A stretch of DNA of 64,000 bases from Caldilineaceae bacterium (GCA_026645575.1 JAPKMW010000001.1:303300-367299); one strand, 5' to 3'; positions 1-8,179 are shown, numbered from the stretch's first letter. Translations and numbers: made by a program. The notes: generated from the letters alone by a model not told the origin.

Positions 1-1
1 T

Positions 2-1750
2 CTGGGGCAAAAGCTCCTGTTGGAGCCGGACCCGGAACATTGCCTCATCATGGTGCGGCTGACCGCTGAGGAAAGTCACCACCTGTTGCGCCAGGCAGGG
101 CTTGATCTATCACCGGCGGCGCTGGCAACGGTCGTCACCTATACGCGCGGCAATCCCCTCTTGTTGCGTCTCTTTGCGATCTGGCAACGGCTGGCGGGCC
201 GCGAAAGTGACGCCCTACACCAGATGACCGCCACCGTCTCCTTTGATTGGTTTTGGGTGCGTTTGCGGCAACACCTGGGCGCCAGAGAGGAAGAAGTCTT
301 GGGCGCTTTGGCCGTCCATCAAGGCGCAACGCCGCGTGATCTCTGGCAAAAGCAGCAGAAAACTGTGGAAAAGCTGATCACCATGAACTTGGTGGACAGC
401 CACGAGGATGACAGCATCTCGCTACACCCGACCATCCGCACGGCCATTGAACGCACCTTGTCGGCAGAGCAGCGACAAGCGCACCATCTGGCCGCGGCGC
501 TGGCCTATGAACAGCGGGCCACCTTTACACGGGCAGCCTATCACTACATCCACGGCGGACGACCGGAAGTGGCGGTTTGGCTCTGGCATCGCCACCAGGA
601 GCGTGAGTTGCAGCAAGGCCAGGCCGGCGCAGCGCTGGCGCTCTTTGCTCCGCTGGCCCAGCAGCCGCTGCCCCACCCCGCCGACCAAAGGGCGCTCCAC
701 CTACTACTGGCGGCCCTCTATAGTTTAAGCGGCCAAGCCCAGGATGGCCTTCAGGCGCTGGCGCAGGTCGCTTGGTCGCCCGGTCAAGCGACGACCGCCC
801 TGGCCCATGAAGTGCGCGGCCATCTGTTGAGCCACCAAGGGGAGATTGAGCGCGCCCTAGCCGAGTATCGTCATAGCCTGGACCTAATCACCCACCTGCG
901 CGCCGACCAGACCATTAACCTGCGCACGACCATGGGCCGCCACCAGTTGATCTACCTACGCGATCTGGATGGGGCGCGCCAGGCCGCGCAGACGGCGCAA
1001 TTTGAAGTCGCCGTCCTCCACGGGGAGATCGAAAGCGCCAGCGGCAATTATCTGGCGGCGCTGCGTCACTATCAGGCCGCTGAACCGCTGGCCGCTACCC
1101 TCAACAACCCCTATACCTCGGCCAAATTCTATGAAGCGCTGGGCATTCTCCACGCCTATCACGCCCAGCTTGCCCCGGCGTTGACCAACTTGCAAAAAGC
1201 CGGTGACTACTACCAGGCTTATGGCAACGAGGTCTGCGCCATCGGCATGACCCAAACCAATCGCGCCTGGGCCTATCTCATGGCGCAGCGTTATGGCGAT
1301 GTGCTGCCCCTGGCCGATGCCGCCCTGGCCTATTTCACCCGTCTGGGCGAACCTTATTGGATCGCCACCAATCAGACCAATCTAGCAGAGGCCCATTGCT
1401 ATCTGGGCAATCTGGCGCAAGCGGAAGCCTATGCCGAAGCTGCATTGCGCCTGGAAGAAGGCAGCGTCCGCCCCTATTGTCTCTATATCCTGGGTCAGAT
1501 TCGCCGCCGCCAGGGTCACTTTGCCCTCGCCGAACGCTTCTGCCGCGAAGCCATTGCCACCGCCGAAGCCAATCGCGACCCGTGGGCGCTGGGGCCGGCC
1601 TGGCGTGCGCTGGGCGAAACCTATCGCGATTGGGGCAAAGCCGATGTAGCCCGCACCGCCCTGCAAGAGACGCTCGCCATCTACCAGCGACTGGGCGTCG
1701 AAGCCGAAATCGCCTATTGTCAACACCTCCTGCGCAGCGTCTCGCCGTAA
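2..1750 (+). CDS. C-terminal part of a large ATPase/TPR signalling regulator (5' end outside window)
   Basis: The reading frame is open to the left edge, so this is a gene fragment of 582 visible residues; the first possible start (TTG at 20) is unlikely to be real. The first ~150 residues resemble the lid and winged-helix part that follows the nucleotide-binding core in MalT/NACHT/NB-ARC type STAND ATPases, including a helix with the pattern RGNPLLLRLFA. The rest is helical with repeated Ala/Leu/Tyr patterns typical of tetratricopeptide repeats, for example around residues 300-560 (repeated ALxxYxxAL and GxLAxAExxxxxAL). In this architecture TPRs sense a ligand or partner and the ATPase acts as a switch, usually with an N-terminal DNA-binding or effector domain that is not visible here. 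The effector type, and therefore the function, cannot be determined. An imperfect palindrome follows the stop codon. Confidence 0.75.
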   Translation: MGQKLLLEPDPEHCLIMVRLTAEESHHLLRQAGLDLSPAALATVVTYTRGNPLLLRLFAIWQRLAGRESDALHQMTATVSFDWFWVRLRQHLGAREEEVLGALAVHQGATPRDLWQKQQKTVEKLITMNLVDSHEDDSISLHPTIRTAIERTLSAEQRQAHHLAAALAYEQRATFTRAAYHYIHGGRPEVAVWLWHRHQERELQQGQAGAALALFAPLAQQPLPHPADQRALHLLLAALYSLSGQAQDGLQALAQVAWSPGQATTALAHEVRGHLLSHQGEIERALAEYRHSLDLITHLRADQTINLRTTMGRHQLIYLRDLDGARQAAQTAQFEVAVLHGEIESASGNYLAALRHYQAAEPLAATLNNPYTSAKFYEALGILHAYHAQLAPALTNLQKAGDYYQAYGNEVCAIGMTQTNRAWAYLMAQRYGDVLPLADAALAYFTRLGEPYWIATNQTNLAEAHCYLGNLAQAEAYAEAALRLEEGSVRPYCLYILGQIRRRQGHFALAERFCREAIATAEANRDPWALGPAWRALGETYRDWGKADVARTALQETLAIYQRLGVEAEIAYCQHLLRSVSP

Positions 1751-1756
1751 AGATTT

Positions 1757-1890
1757 ATGAAGGTTACGTAAATAAACCGGTAGTCGTAGGGGCACGAGGT
1801 TGGCGGGAAGCTTCTCACTGGTACAACCCATAGATCCGCCCGCCAACCTCATGCCCGTACGACTACCGAAATAAATCAATAACCTTTCAT
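1757..1890. repeat. Long imperfect palindrome (30-base arms) in intergenic region
   Basis: The core arms lie at 1778-1807 and 1839-1868 and pair with only two mismatches (for example GGTAGTCGTA against TACGACTACC), around a ~31-base loop. Outer segments (ATGAAGGTTA near 1757 and its complement near 1880) extend the symmetry. The arms contain TCGTAGGGGCA, which recurs in the palindrome at 43832-43894, so both may be copies of one dispersed element. There is no T-tract, so it is not a standard intrinsic terminator. The 341-base gap 1751-2091 holds nothing else that I recognise as a gene. Confidence 0.75.
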
Positions 1891-2091
1891 TAGTCTTTAT
1901 GACGGGAATGACCCGTCGCCATGAGACAAAGCCGGCGAATGCTGAGACAAAAGTGCTTCTGCCCACCCTCGCCGTCATGGTACAGTGATGGCAAGCGGCC
2001 ATTCAGCCAAGCTTGCATTCTCAACGAACACAGCGGCGCTGAAGACGCAACCGTAACCATTCATCTATGTACCATTGCAAAAGGAGTCTCT

Positions 2092-2523
2092 ATGTCACAG
2101 TTTTTACAAGCCAAACGTTGGATCGGGATTGCCCTCTTCACCCTGTTGCTGACAGGCGCAGCCCTGTTACCGGTCGCCGCCAAAGGTGGCGCCCCGTGCG
2201 AACTGGATGGCAGTTGGTATCCCGACGGCACGATCATTCACACGGGACCGTTGCTGCAAGTTTGTGATGACGGTCACTGGCGGGCGGTGGTCTTCCACCA
2301 TTGGGAAATTGTCCAGCGGCTGGATGCCATGCTGTTGAAGAAGTTCATCCCGGTGCCGCCGATCCCCGATCCCAACCCGTGGTGCCTAAGCTGCCCGCCC
2401 GCACTGACGGTCAAGCTGGAAACTGACACCCTCCAACAGATTGAAGAGGAGATGACCTTGATCATGGCGGGGTTGAAGCGGATTGATCAGATTGTTCAGA
2501 GCGATCCAATGTTTCAGCGATAA
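2092..2523 (+). CDS. Small secreted protein, unknown function
   Basis: I chose the ATG at 2092 because AAAGGAG lies eight bases upstream and because the product then begins with a clear signal peptide: positive residues, then a hydrophobic run (IALFTLLLTGAALLPV) ending in AAKGG. The 143-residue product has a mature part of about 115 residues. It contains a Gly/Trp/Asp-rich section with four cysteines (CELDG, VCDDG, WCLSC), compatible with two disulfides outside the membrane, and a C-terminal amphipathic helix. I do not recognise the family. The gene stands alone: a palindrome lies upstream and an intrinsic terminator follows 30 bases after the stop. A longer frame starting at 1921 exists but would bury the signal peptide. 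Confidence 0.7.
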   Translation: MSQFLQAKRWIGIALFTLLLTGAALLPVAAKGGAPCELDGSWYPDGTIIHTGPLLQVCDDGHWRAVVFHHWEIVQRLDAMLLKKFIPVPPIPDPNPWCLSCPPALTVKLETDTLQQIEEEMTLIMAGLKRIDQIVQSDPMFQR

Positions 2524-2553
2524 GAGATAATCGGTCTGGTCGGTTTGCTTTAG

Positions 2554-2590
2554 AGAAGAGCGTGCGCTGCACGCTCTTCTTTTCCCTTTG
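2554..2590 (+). terminator. Rho-independent terminator
   Basis: A perfect 12-bp stem (AGAAGAGCGTGC with GCACGCTCTTCT) around the loop GCT is followed by TTTCCCTTT. It closes the transcript of the small secreted protein and separates it from the Uma2 gene. Confidence 0.8.
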
Positions 2591-2615
2591 GGGTTATGGC
2601 GCGTTATGATATAAT
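2588..2615 (+). promoter_or_regulatory. Probable promoter of the Uma2-CHAT pair
   Basis: A perfect TATAAT at 2610-2615 is preceded by TGA, giving an extended -10. The -35 (TTGGGG at 2588-2593, 16-base spacer) is weak. Transcription would start near 2622, about 48 bases before the ATG. Confidence 0.45.
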
Positions 2616-2669
2616 GGTGGGCATGGTTATATGCCGCAACCGCGTGACACGAAGGCAAGGAGGGGATGA

Positions 2670-3593
2670 ATGAGCGAAGCGATCCGAACAACCACGACCG
2701 TTGGGCCAGGGGACCAACCCGTTGAGCCGGATTGGTCGCTAGGGTGGCGCTATGAACTAGTGCGTGATGCGCGCGGCCAGGAGCGCTCGATCCGCGTCCC
2801 CCTCACCGCCGAAGAAGCGCGTCATCCCAAAGAAGGATACGTTATGCCGGAGCGAACCGAACATGAAACCATCGGCGATGATCTGGCCGATATGTTGCGC
2901 GGCCACTATGAAGCCGATCCCACCGTCGCCGTCTTTCGCGATCTGGTCTTTGAGTGGGATCACCCGGCGGTGAAATCCTATGCGCCCGATATTGCGGTGG
3001 TGCCTAATGTGCGCGACCGGGACGCCAACCGTGGGCAATTTGTCGTCGCCGACGAAGGGACGCGCCCGAGCCTTGTCATCGAGATCGTCTCGCGCAATTC
3101 CCGCGAAGAGGATCGGGTCAACAAGGTCAGAAACTATGCCTTGGTTGGCATCCGCGAATATGTCTATATTGACATCCGCATGAGACGCAATGAATTGGTG
3201 GGCGAATTAGTCGGCTTTCGCCTGCAAGACAATCAATACCTGCCGATTCTGCCCGATGAAGACGACGCGCTCTACCTGGAAAGCTTGAATGTGCGCATTG
3301 GGCTGGAAGGCAATCGCATCTGGTTGGAGGATGGACAGACTGGTGAGGATCTGCTTAATCACTTGCAAGTCCGCCGCGCCTGGCGCGCCGAACAGGAAGC
3401 CCGTCAAGCCGCTGAAGCTCGCGCACAAGCCGAGGAAGAAGCCCGTCAAGCTGCCGAAGCTCGCGCACAAGCCGAGGAAGAAGCCCGTCAAGCCGCCGAG
3501 GCGCGCGCTCAAGCCGAGGAAGCCGCACGCGTTGCCGCCCAAGTGCGTATTGCCGAATTAGAAGCGCAATTGCAGCGGCTACAGCAACGCTAA
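2670..3593 (+). CDS. Uma2 family (DUF820) PD-(D/E)XK nuclease-like protein with coiled-coil tail
   Basis: The 307-residue protein has a Uma2/DUF820 core at about residues 30-215. Visible family motifs are the central APDIAVVPN, then PSLVIEIVS followed by an Arg/Asp/Lys-rich helix (REEDRVNKVRNYA) and GIREYVYID. The Asp of PDI and the Glu/Ser segment of IEIVS match the expected PD-(D/E)XK catalytic positions. From about residue 230 there is a highly charged coiled coil made of near-identical 14-residue repeats (ARQAAEARAQAEEE), typical of Uma2 proteins in filamentous and Chloroflexota bacteria. The ATG at 2670 follows AAGGAGGGG at a good distance. The CHAT gene starts 10 bases after the stop, so the two are probably co-transcribed. 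The biological role of Uma2 proteins is not established; mobile-element or defence functions are usually proposed. Confidence 0.85.
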   Translation: MSEAIRTTTTVGPGDQPVEPDWSLGWRYELVRDARGQERSIRVPLTAEEARHPKEGYVMPERTEHETIGDDLADMLRGHYEADPTVAVFRDLVFEWDHPAVKSYAPDIAVVPNVRDRDANRGQFVVADEGTRPSLVIEIVSRNSREEDRVNKVRNYALVGIREYVYIDIRMRRNELVGELVGFRLQDNQYLPILPDEDDALYLESLNVRIGLEGNRIWLEDGQTGEDLLNHLQVRRAWRAEQEARQAAEARAQAEEEARQAAEARAQAEEEARQAAEARAQAEEAARVAAQVRIAELEAQLQRLQQR

Positions 3594-3603
3594 AGGACAG
3601 AGT

Positions 3604-4713
3604 ATGGCCCCGGAGTTTGCCCCATCGGTTGTCATCTTTGATGCCCTGGATCATCAAGCTAACAACTTACAAGGTCGGGTCGAATATGTGGAAGCGCCGT
3701 CGCCCACGTTGCGCCTGCGCATTCGGTGGAATGCCGAGCGTCAGCCCGATGGCTACTTGCCGATTGGCAATGGCGTCGCCTATGTCTATGACAAAAGCAA
3801 CCCGATCCTTGTGCCGGTGAGCGACGATGCCAAAGCAACGCCGGTCGGGGCGAATCGCTTCCAGTGGACAGAGGGGTTACAATTTGGGCAACCGTGGTTG
3901 ATGTTTATCGCCATTCTGCCACCAGCCACCACCCTGGTTGATCCGGAGCCGCGACCCGTTGGCGCCAAATGTTTTGGGGAGCGGCTTGCGCTCTACTGGA
4001 TGCTCAAAGGCGATGAGTTTGAGCGCACCAAAGTGGAATTTACGCTCAAAGCCCACAGCGGGGATGCCGAAGCCGCTTGTCTTCACCTAAACCGCACCTA
4101 TTTGTCAAGCCAACCGGTGGCGCCCACCACGGTACTGGTGGAACCAACCACCCAAACCATCCTCTTCCTTGCCGCTGATCCCACCGATAGCGCCCGGCTA
4201 CGTCTTGCTTACGAATTGCGCCAGATTCAGGAAAAGCTTCAACTAGCCCGTCAGCGCGATGCCTTTCGCCTGGAAACGCGGCTGGCTGTGCGCCCCGCCG
4301 ATGTCAGTCAGGCGTTGTTGGATCTCCAGCCGCAGATCGTCCACTTTGCCGGGCATGGCCTGGAAGGGGGTCTCTTTTTTGAAAATGAGGCCGGCACCGC
4401 GCACATGGCCCCAACCGAAGCGCTGGCTGCGCTCTTTGCCCTGGTTGCGGATACGGTTGCGTGTGTGCTTCTGAACGCCTGCTATTCCGAAAGTCAGGCG
4501 AAAGCAATTGCCCAACATATTCCGTATGTCATCGGCATGAATAACGCGGTGGATGATCAGACGGCGACGGCGTTTGCCGTTGGCTTTTATCAAGCCTTAG
4601 GCGCCGGCAAATCGATTGTCGAGGCATATCACTTTGGCTGTGTCCAGATTCAGTTGCTGGGGCTGTCGCCGACGGTGATGCCGGTGCTTTTCAATAACCG
4701 CAGCCATTATTGA
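3604..4713 (+). CDS. CHAT-domain caspase-like protease
   Basis: The protein has 369 residues. Residues 1 to ~175 form a beta-rich domain I do not recognise. Residues ~185-369 are a CHAT domain: it opens with the usual ILFLAADPTDSARLRL, has the catalytic His in VHFAGHG (about His251) and the catalytic Cys in LLNACYSE (about Cys293), and ends with an AxAFAxGFYxALGAG helix. CHAT proteases (caspase HetF associated with TPRs) are cysteine peptidases often used as effectors in bacterial stress or defence responses. The ATG at 3604 is preceded by AAAGGAC and lies 10 bases after the Uma2 stop. The gene overlaps the 3' end of the convergent PhyH gene by seven bases. The N-terminal domain is probably the sensing or recruiting part; that is inference. 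Confidence 0.85.
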   Translation: MAPEFAPSVVIFDALDHQANNLQGRVEYVEAPSPTLRLRIRWNAERQPDGYLPIGNGVAYVYDKSNPILVPVSDDAKATPVGANRFQWTEGLQFGQPWLMFIAILPPATTLVDPEPRPVGAKCFGERLALYWMLKGDEFERTKVEFTLKAHSGDAEAACLHLNRTYLSSQPVAPTTVLVEPTTQTILFLAADPTDSARLRLAYELRQIQEKLQLARQRDAFRLETRLAVRPADVSQALLDLQPQIVHFAGHGLEGGLFFENEAGTAHMAPTEALAALFALVADTVACVLLNACYSESQAKAIAQHIPYVIGMNNAVDDQTATAFAVGFYQALGAGKSIVEAYHFGCVQIQLLGLSPTVMPVLFNNRSHY

Positions 4714-5522
4714 CCATAGAGCGCAATTCGTGCCGCTTCCACCAGATAGCGCTGTGTCACCATGAGGCGTGGGATCGGACGGATATTCGGCGCAATCGTA
4801 TGGAAGAGCCGTAAATCCATAAAGTAGACATCCCCCGCTTCACCCGTCATTTCAACAACTTGGAGTTCGACGTTGCCGACATGACCGGCTTTGCGCAGGA
4901 AATGGCGACGATCACCCGGTGTGTCGGCCATCAGTTCGGCAAAATAACGCTCTTTCTTCAATTGCTTGCGCAGATCACTCGAACTAATACGCACACCATT
5001 ATTTTGCAAACGATGGGAGCCGGTCACGGCCAGCGTACCACCACCGCCGGACTCCACCGTTTCTAGAAAACCAAAGATCTGCACCCCCGGCACGCCGCCA
5101 TCGGGTAGGCGCGGCAGATCCAAATGCCAGTCCTTGTGGGGAAGCGTCCAGGTGGTGGCATTGGGCAGCGTAAAGAGCAGCGTTGGATGTGCGCTCATTG
5201 GGAAGACTGGGCGGCCATCCACCAGGGCGCTGGCGGCGGCAGTTGTCTCCACACTGATGAGATCGATCATCGTTGGATGCCGCCAAAGTGGTTTGAGCAA
5301 TGCCATCCCAGCCGTCGGCTCCGTGGATGGTGGGTATTGGTGGAGCGACCAGCCGCCATCGCGCCAGATGCCTTCCTGCGCTAGATGTTGGAAAATCACG
5401 TTGCGCGCATTGGCAAGTTTCGCCAGCGGGAGGAAGTTTTTTCGCTTGATCAAGCCCTGGACGGCAAAAGTTTCTCTTTCGCTTGGCGTAAACATAGACG
5501 GATGCTCTGCTGGAATTGCCAA
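4707..5522 (-). CDS. Phytanoyl-CoA dioxygenase (PhyH) family Fe(II)/2-oxoglutarate oxygenase
   Basis: The 271-residue frame fits the PhyH family in length and motifs. It has an iron-binding His-x-Asp region in TLPHKDWHLDL (about residues 127-137), a distal His in LFHTIAPNIRP near the C terminus, and an Arg just after it suited to 2-oxoglutarate binding. Such enzymes hydroxylate small-molecule or lipid substrates in the cytoplasm; the substrate here is unknown. The 5' end is uncertain: the longest frame starts with TTG at 5522, while an ATG at 5495 (MFTPSERE) would remove nine residues, and neither has a strong ribosome binding site. The gene is convergent with the CHAT gene and appears monocistronic. 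No biosynthetic genes surround it. Confidence 0.8.
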   Translation of the reverse strand: MAIPAEHPSMFTPSERETFAVQGLIKRKNFLPLAKLANARNVIFQHLAQEGIWRDGGWSLHQYPPSTEPTAGMALLKPLWRHPTMIDLISVETTAAASALVDGRPVFPMSAHPTLLFTLPNATTWTLPHKDWHLDLPRLPDGGVPGVQIFGFLETVESGGGGTLAVTGSHRLQNNGVRISSSDLRKQLKKERYFAELMADTPGDRRHFLRKAGHVGNVELQVVEMTGEAGDVYFMDLRLFHTIAPNIRPIPRLMVTQRYLVEAARIALYGQ

Positions 5523-5893
5523 CTCTTTACGAAAAATAGCTATAAAAGCGCCTATCGTGAGAGTACACGATCATGTTCCTGTCACGCAAGCGCAGGGCGA
5601 AGCTGGATCACTTTGAACAAAATGTTAGGCGGCACTGGTCCCCAGCCAGATTAGGACAGCAACAACAGAAAGAGCGACCCATCCGGGGTGGCGACCCTTG
5701 GTGGCGATAAGAACTAGCAAGCCACTGCCAAGATAAGCAAAGAACATGATTAGAATTCTGTCGTTTTCCTCTAAGCACCCTTCCCCTTTGTGAAGCAAGG
5801 TGCTTACCCCGTTGCGACATAAGCAACAAAACTCTGTTTCCTTATACGTAGGGAAAATCGTTGATGCCACTGCATTGAAGCGGCTTGTGCGTG
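5523..5893. other. AT-richer gap with a small hairpin and a doubtful short frame
   Basis: This 371-base gap is richer in A/T than its surroundings. It contains a six-base-pair hairpin (ATCGTG/CACGAT, 5554-5571) and the weak short frame listed separately. I see no tRNA or strong promoter. It may be a remnant of a mobile or accessory insertion together with the adjoining toxin-antitoxin genes. Confidence 0.4.
5625..5870 (-). CDS. Possible small membrane protein, unsupported start
   Basis: This frame of 81 codons begins with GTG and has no clear ribosome binding site. The last ~40 residues, from an internal ATG, read as two hydrophobic stretches (FFAYLGSGLLVLIA and WVALSVVAVLIWLG) separated by a basic turn, which would suit a tiny two-helix membrane protein. 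The N-terminal half is Cys-rich and unlike a normal protein. I do not recognise a family. It could equally be a chance frame. Confidence 0.25.
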   Translation of the reverse strand: MASTIFPTYKETEFCCLCRNGVSTLLHKGEGCLEENDRILIMFFAYLGSGLLVLIATKGRHPGWVALSVVAVLIWLGTSAA

Positions 5894-6139
5894 CTACTTA
5901 ATCGGCAGCCGATCATACTTCTCTGGCTCAACATCAGGCACTTGCGCCAAAGCGGCAAGATAAGCGGCCTGATTCCCGCGCTCCGCTCGCGCAGACAAAT
6001 ACTTTTCGGTCAACAGTGCTGAAAGTTTTTCCGCAACGGCAACGACGATAAATTGATTGATCGATCCCCCTTCCTCATGCAGAACAGTTTTTACCCCTTG
6101 GTGTAAGGATTCGGGCAGACGTAAACTGAGTGTTGTCAT
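5894..6139 (-). CDS. Antitoxin, HicB-type ribbon-helix-helix protein
   Basis: I set the start at the ATG at 6139 (MTTLSLRLPESLHQ) because TGGAG lies just upstream, inside the end of the toxin gene. The product has 81 residues. The first ~45 form a ribbon-helix-helix unit: a beta strand TTLSLRLP, a helix, then GGSINQFIVVAVAEKLSALL. The tail carries YLSARAERGN and DVEPEKYDRL, a pattern common in HicB-family antitoxins that accompany PIN-family toxins. It should bind its own promoter as a dimer and neutralise the PIN nuclease with its C-terminal tail. The start codon lies one base past the toxin stop codon, so translation is probably coupled. The order is toxin first, antitoxin second. Confidence 0.85.
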   Translation of the reverse strand: MTTLSLRLPESLHQGVKTVLHEEGGSINQFIVVAVAEKLSALLTEKYLSARAERGNQAAYLAALAQVPDVEPEKYDRLPIK

Positions 6140-6140
6140 T

Positions 6141-6563
6141 TTATTCTCCAAGCCGTAACAGAAATTCACCAGCATCTAAAACCCGCAGGTTGAACCGCTC
6201 CACACCGATGAAATCGCGCTTATTGTAGGTAATGATATAATCACAACCAGCTTTGACCGCTAACTCCAATACTAAATCATCTTTGGGATCACGTAAAAAA
6301 GGTCGCCAGAGAAAGTAAATTTTGTGATGCCGTGCGACTTTGCAGTGGAAATTTAAAACTGCATCGATCACTGTACTCGAAACGGGTACACCAGGGATAC
6401 CGCGGTAAAGCACGTCTTCATATTCCAGCACGAGCGGTACAGAAAGATTAATTTCAAACCGTCCCATTCCTACTAATTGTAAAAGCCGAAACGCAGAACC
6501 ACGCTTTGAACGCAGGCCAGCTACGAGTACATTTGTATCAATCACAAATTCCGGTGGTCGCAT
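6141..6563 (-). CDS. Toxin, PIN-domain ribonuclease
   Basis: The 140-residue protein is of the putative toxin component, PIN family type. Acidic residues expected in the Mg-dependent active site are visible: Asp in FVIDTNVLVAG (about residue 9), Glu in LVLEYEDVLYR, Asp in RDPKDDLVLELAV and Asp in YIITYNKRDF. PIN toxins cut RNA, often tRNA or mRNA, when their antitoxin is degraded. The start ATG at 6563 sits six bases after a perfect TATAAT and has no ribosome binding site, so the mRNA is probably leaderless. The antitoxin follows immediately. Confidence 0.87.
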   Translation of the reverse strand: MRPPEFVIDTNVLVAGLRSKRGSAFRLLQLVGMGRFEINLSVPLVLEYEDVLYRGIPGVPVSSTVIDAVLNFHCKVARHHKIYFLWRPFLRDPKDDLVLELAVKAGCDYIITYNKRDFIGVERFNLRVLDAGEFLLRLGE

Positions 6564-6597
6564 AATGGTATTATATGCGCCACTATCTTTTTGTTAA
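6559..6597 (-). promoter_or_regulatory. Leaderless promoter and possible operator of the PIN/RHH module
   Basis: On the minus strand, TTAACA (6592-6597) and TATAAT (6570-6575) are separated by 16 bases, and the toxin ATG begins six bases after the -10 box. An inverted repeat CGCATA...TATGCG (6559-6579) spans the -10 box and the start codon. This is where an RHH antitoxin would be expected to bind for autoregulation; that binding is inferred. Confidence 0.65.
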
Positions 6598-6688
6598 GCT
6601 TAATTATTTGTTAGAAAAATTTTGTCAACTTATACAGTGATAGTGTTGTTAGGAAGGCGTGGGTGATAAGCGCACACCTTCCTAACAA

Positions 6689-8044
6689 TCACCGGCCAAT
6701 TGTAAAACGTAAGGAATAATTATTGAGCGTCCCCGGCAACGGTTGACGCGCATCCAGCCGGTTTTCTGGCTGCAAGCGCACCTGCCGCTGATCGAGCAGC
6801 GCCGCCAGCATGGTACTTGTCAGCAGCAAGACCAGATTCCGACCGGGACACATGGCCGGCCCGCCGCTAAAGGGAATCAGCGGCCAATCTTGATCCGTGC
6901 GGTGGCGCATCCACAATTCCGGCGTGAAGCGGTTAGCATAGGGCAGGCGCTGGTCATCGCGATGGAAGAAGGGGGCGTAGATCATGACCCCCGTCTGTGC
7001 TGGCATAGTGCCGGTTTCCCACTGGGTTGGCACGGTGCTTTGGCGGAGCACCATCGGCGCGGTGGGCCAGAGGCGCAGGGCATCAAGGACGCAAGCGCGC
7101 AGATAGGGACGATCCGGCTGGTTGCTTTGGATCTCGTTACGGGCGTGCGCCAACTGGGTGGGATGGGCGGCCAACAGTGCCAACGTGCGGAAGGTCGCCA
7201 TGCCGGCCGGATCAAAGGCAAAGAGCCATTGGGGAACTTGTTGGTCCGGGGCTGTCAGTGCTGTTGTATGGGTGGCCGCCATTACACCGGCCAGACTCCC
7301 GTTTTCGGCCCGCGCCAAATGGTTCTGCAAGCGTTGGTAAAAGTGATCGCGCAAGCCACGGCGTTGCGGCATGAGAAAGGCCCAGTTGGCATCGGCGCGC
7401 AGCCGGTTGATCAGATCCGTTAATTCGTAATCATTGCGTGCGGCGTCGCCGAAGACCACCCGTCGCACAACCCGGAACCAGGTGTCGGCAAAGTCCTCCC
7501 ACACCAACAGTTGACGCTGGCGCGCCAGATCCAGGAGCAGGGCCGCCTCTTCGTTGACTACATCGACAAAGCGTGCGGTCAAGCGGTGCATGGTTTGGCC
7601 GGTATCCAGCACCTGTTCATTGAAGCGGCGGCGGTCAGCCCGTGCCACCCCATGTGAGACCAGTACTCCTTGCGGCTGAAAGTGAGCCAGCGCAGCCCGC
7701 TTTTCACTGCTGGCCGTGGCAAAGGGTTCGGGGGAGCCGTTGAGAACACGATGAACATGATGAGGGGCGAGGATCACCGCTTGCGAACGGATCGGAATGC
7801 GCAGTAGTAGCGGGCCAGGTTGGTACTTGTTGCGCAGATATTGCATATAGCGCACGGCGCGTTGATCCAAATCGAGCCATTCTGCCAGCGCCACCACGCT
7901 AGGGCGACGGATGATCACCCCTTTGGCAACGGTGGGGATAACGACGGTGCTAATGATGCCGAGCGTGTCCCGCAAACTCGCTTGCGGCAGGCTCGCCCGT
8001 TGGGTTTGGACATAGGGGACGTTGGTAACGGTCATTTGAGTCAT
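6689..8044 (-). CDS. Cytochrome P450
   Basis: The 451-residue protein has the haem-ligand motif FSGGPAMCPG with Cys at about residue 399, an I-helix segment FDPAGMATFRT, and the K-helix LRACVLDALRLWP. It is a cytoplasmic b-type haem monooxygenase that needs external redox partners; none is encoded nearby. Two deviations stand out: the Glu of the ExxR motif is Asp (DALR), and the I-helix reads AGMAT rather than the usual AGxDT, so it lacks the acidic residue that helps proton delivery. The ATG at 8044 follows GGAGAG; a second ATG three codons in is possible. The gene lies downstream of smc on the same strand, 135 bases away. The substrate is unknown. Confidence 0.88.
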   Translation of the reverse strand: MTQMTVTNVPYVQTQRASLPQASLRDTLGIISTVVIPTVAKGVIIRRPSVVALAEWLDLDQRAVRYMQYLRNKYQPGPLLLRIPIRSQAVILAPHHVHRVLNGSPEPFATASSEKRAALAHFQPQGVLVSHGVARADRRRFNEQVLDTGQTMHRLTARFVDVVNEEAALLLDLARQRQLLVWEDFADTWFRVVRRVVFGDAARNDYELTDLINRLRADANWAFLMPQRRGLRDHFYQRLQNHLARAENGSLAGVMAATHTTALTAPDQQVPQWLFAFDPAGMATFRTLALLAAHPTQLAHARNEIQSNQPDRPYLRACVLDALRLWPTAPMVLRQSTVPTQWETGTMPAQTGVMIYAPFFHRDDQRLPYANRFTPELWMRHRTDQDWPLIPFSGGPAMCPGRNLVLLLTSTMLAALLDQRQVRLQPENRLDARQPLPGTLNNYSLRFTIGR

Positions 8045-8072
8045 CTAGTTTACTCTCCATCCAAGCGCCCGC

Positions 8073-8099
8073 CGTTTCCCCGGAAGAGAGCCGGAAACG
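8073..8099. other. Short hairpin between smc and the P450 gene
   Basis: CGTTTCC and GGAAACG can pair around a 13-base loop. There is no T-tract, so terminator activity is doubtful. Confidence 0.3.
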
Positions 8100-8179
8100 T
8101 GGTGCGCACCGGGATGACTATGTCATTGACCGTTGACCAACTGCTGTAATCCATCACCCGAAAGTTGCCATTTGCCGCC

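Noticed and set aside
3207..3657. Minus-strand frames over the Uma2 coiled-coil repeats
   Set aside because: They are open only because the 14-residue coding repeat avoids stops on the other strand.
5608..5829. Minus-strand frame of 73 codons overlapping the doubtful small membrane protein
   Set aside because: Cys/Arg-rich, no start signal, no family resemblance; it looks like a chance frame.
4707..8044. PhyH oxygenase plus P450 as part of a natural-product cluster
   Set aside because: No scaffold-forming enzyme, transporter or regulator is present, and a toxin-antitoxin pair separates them.
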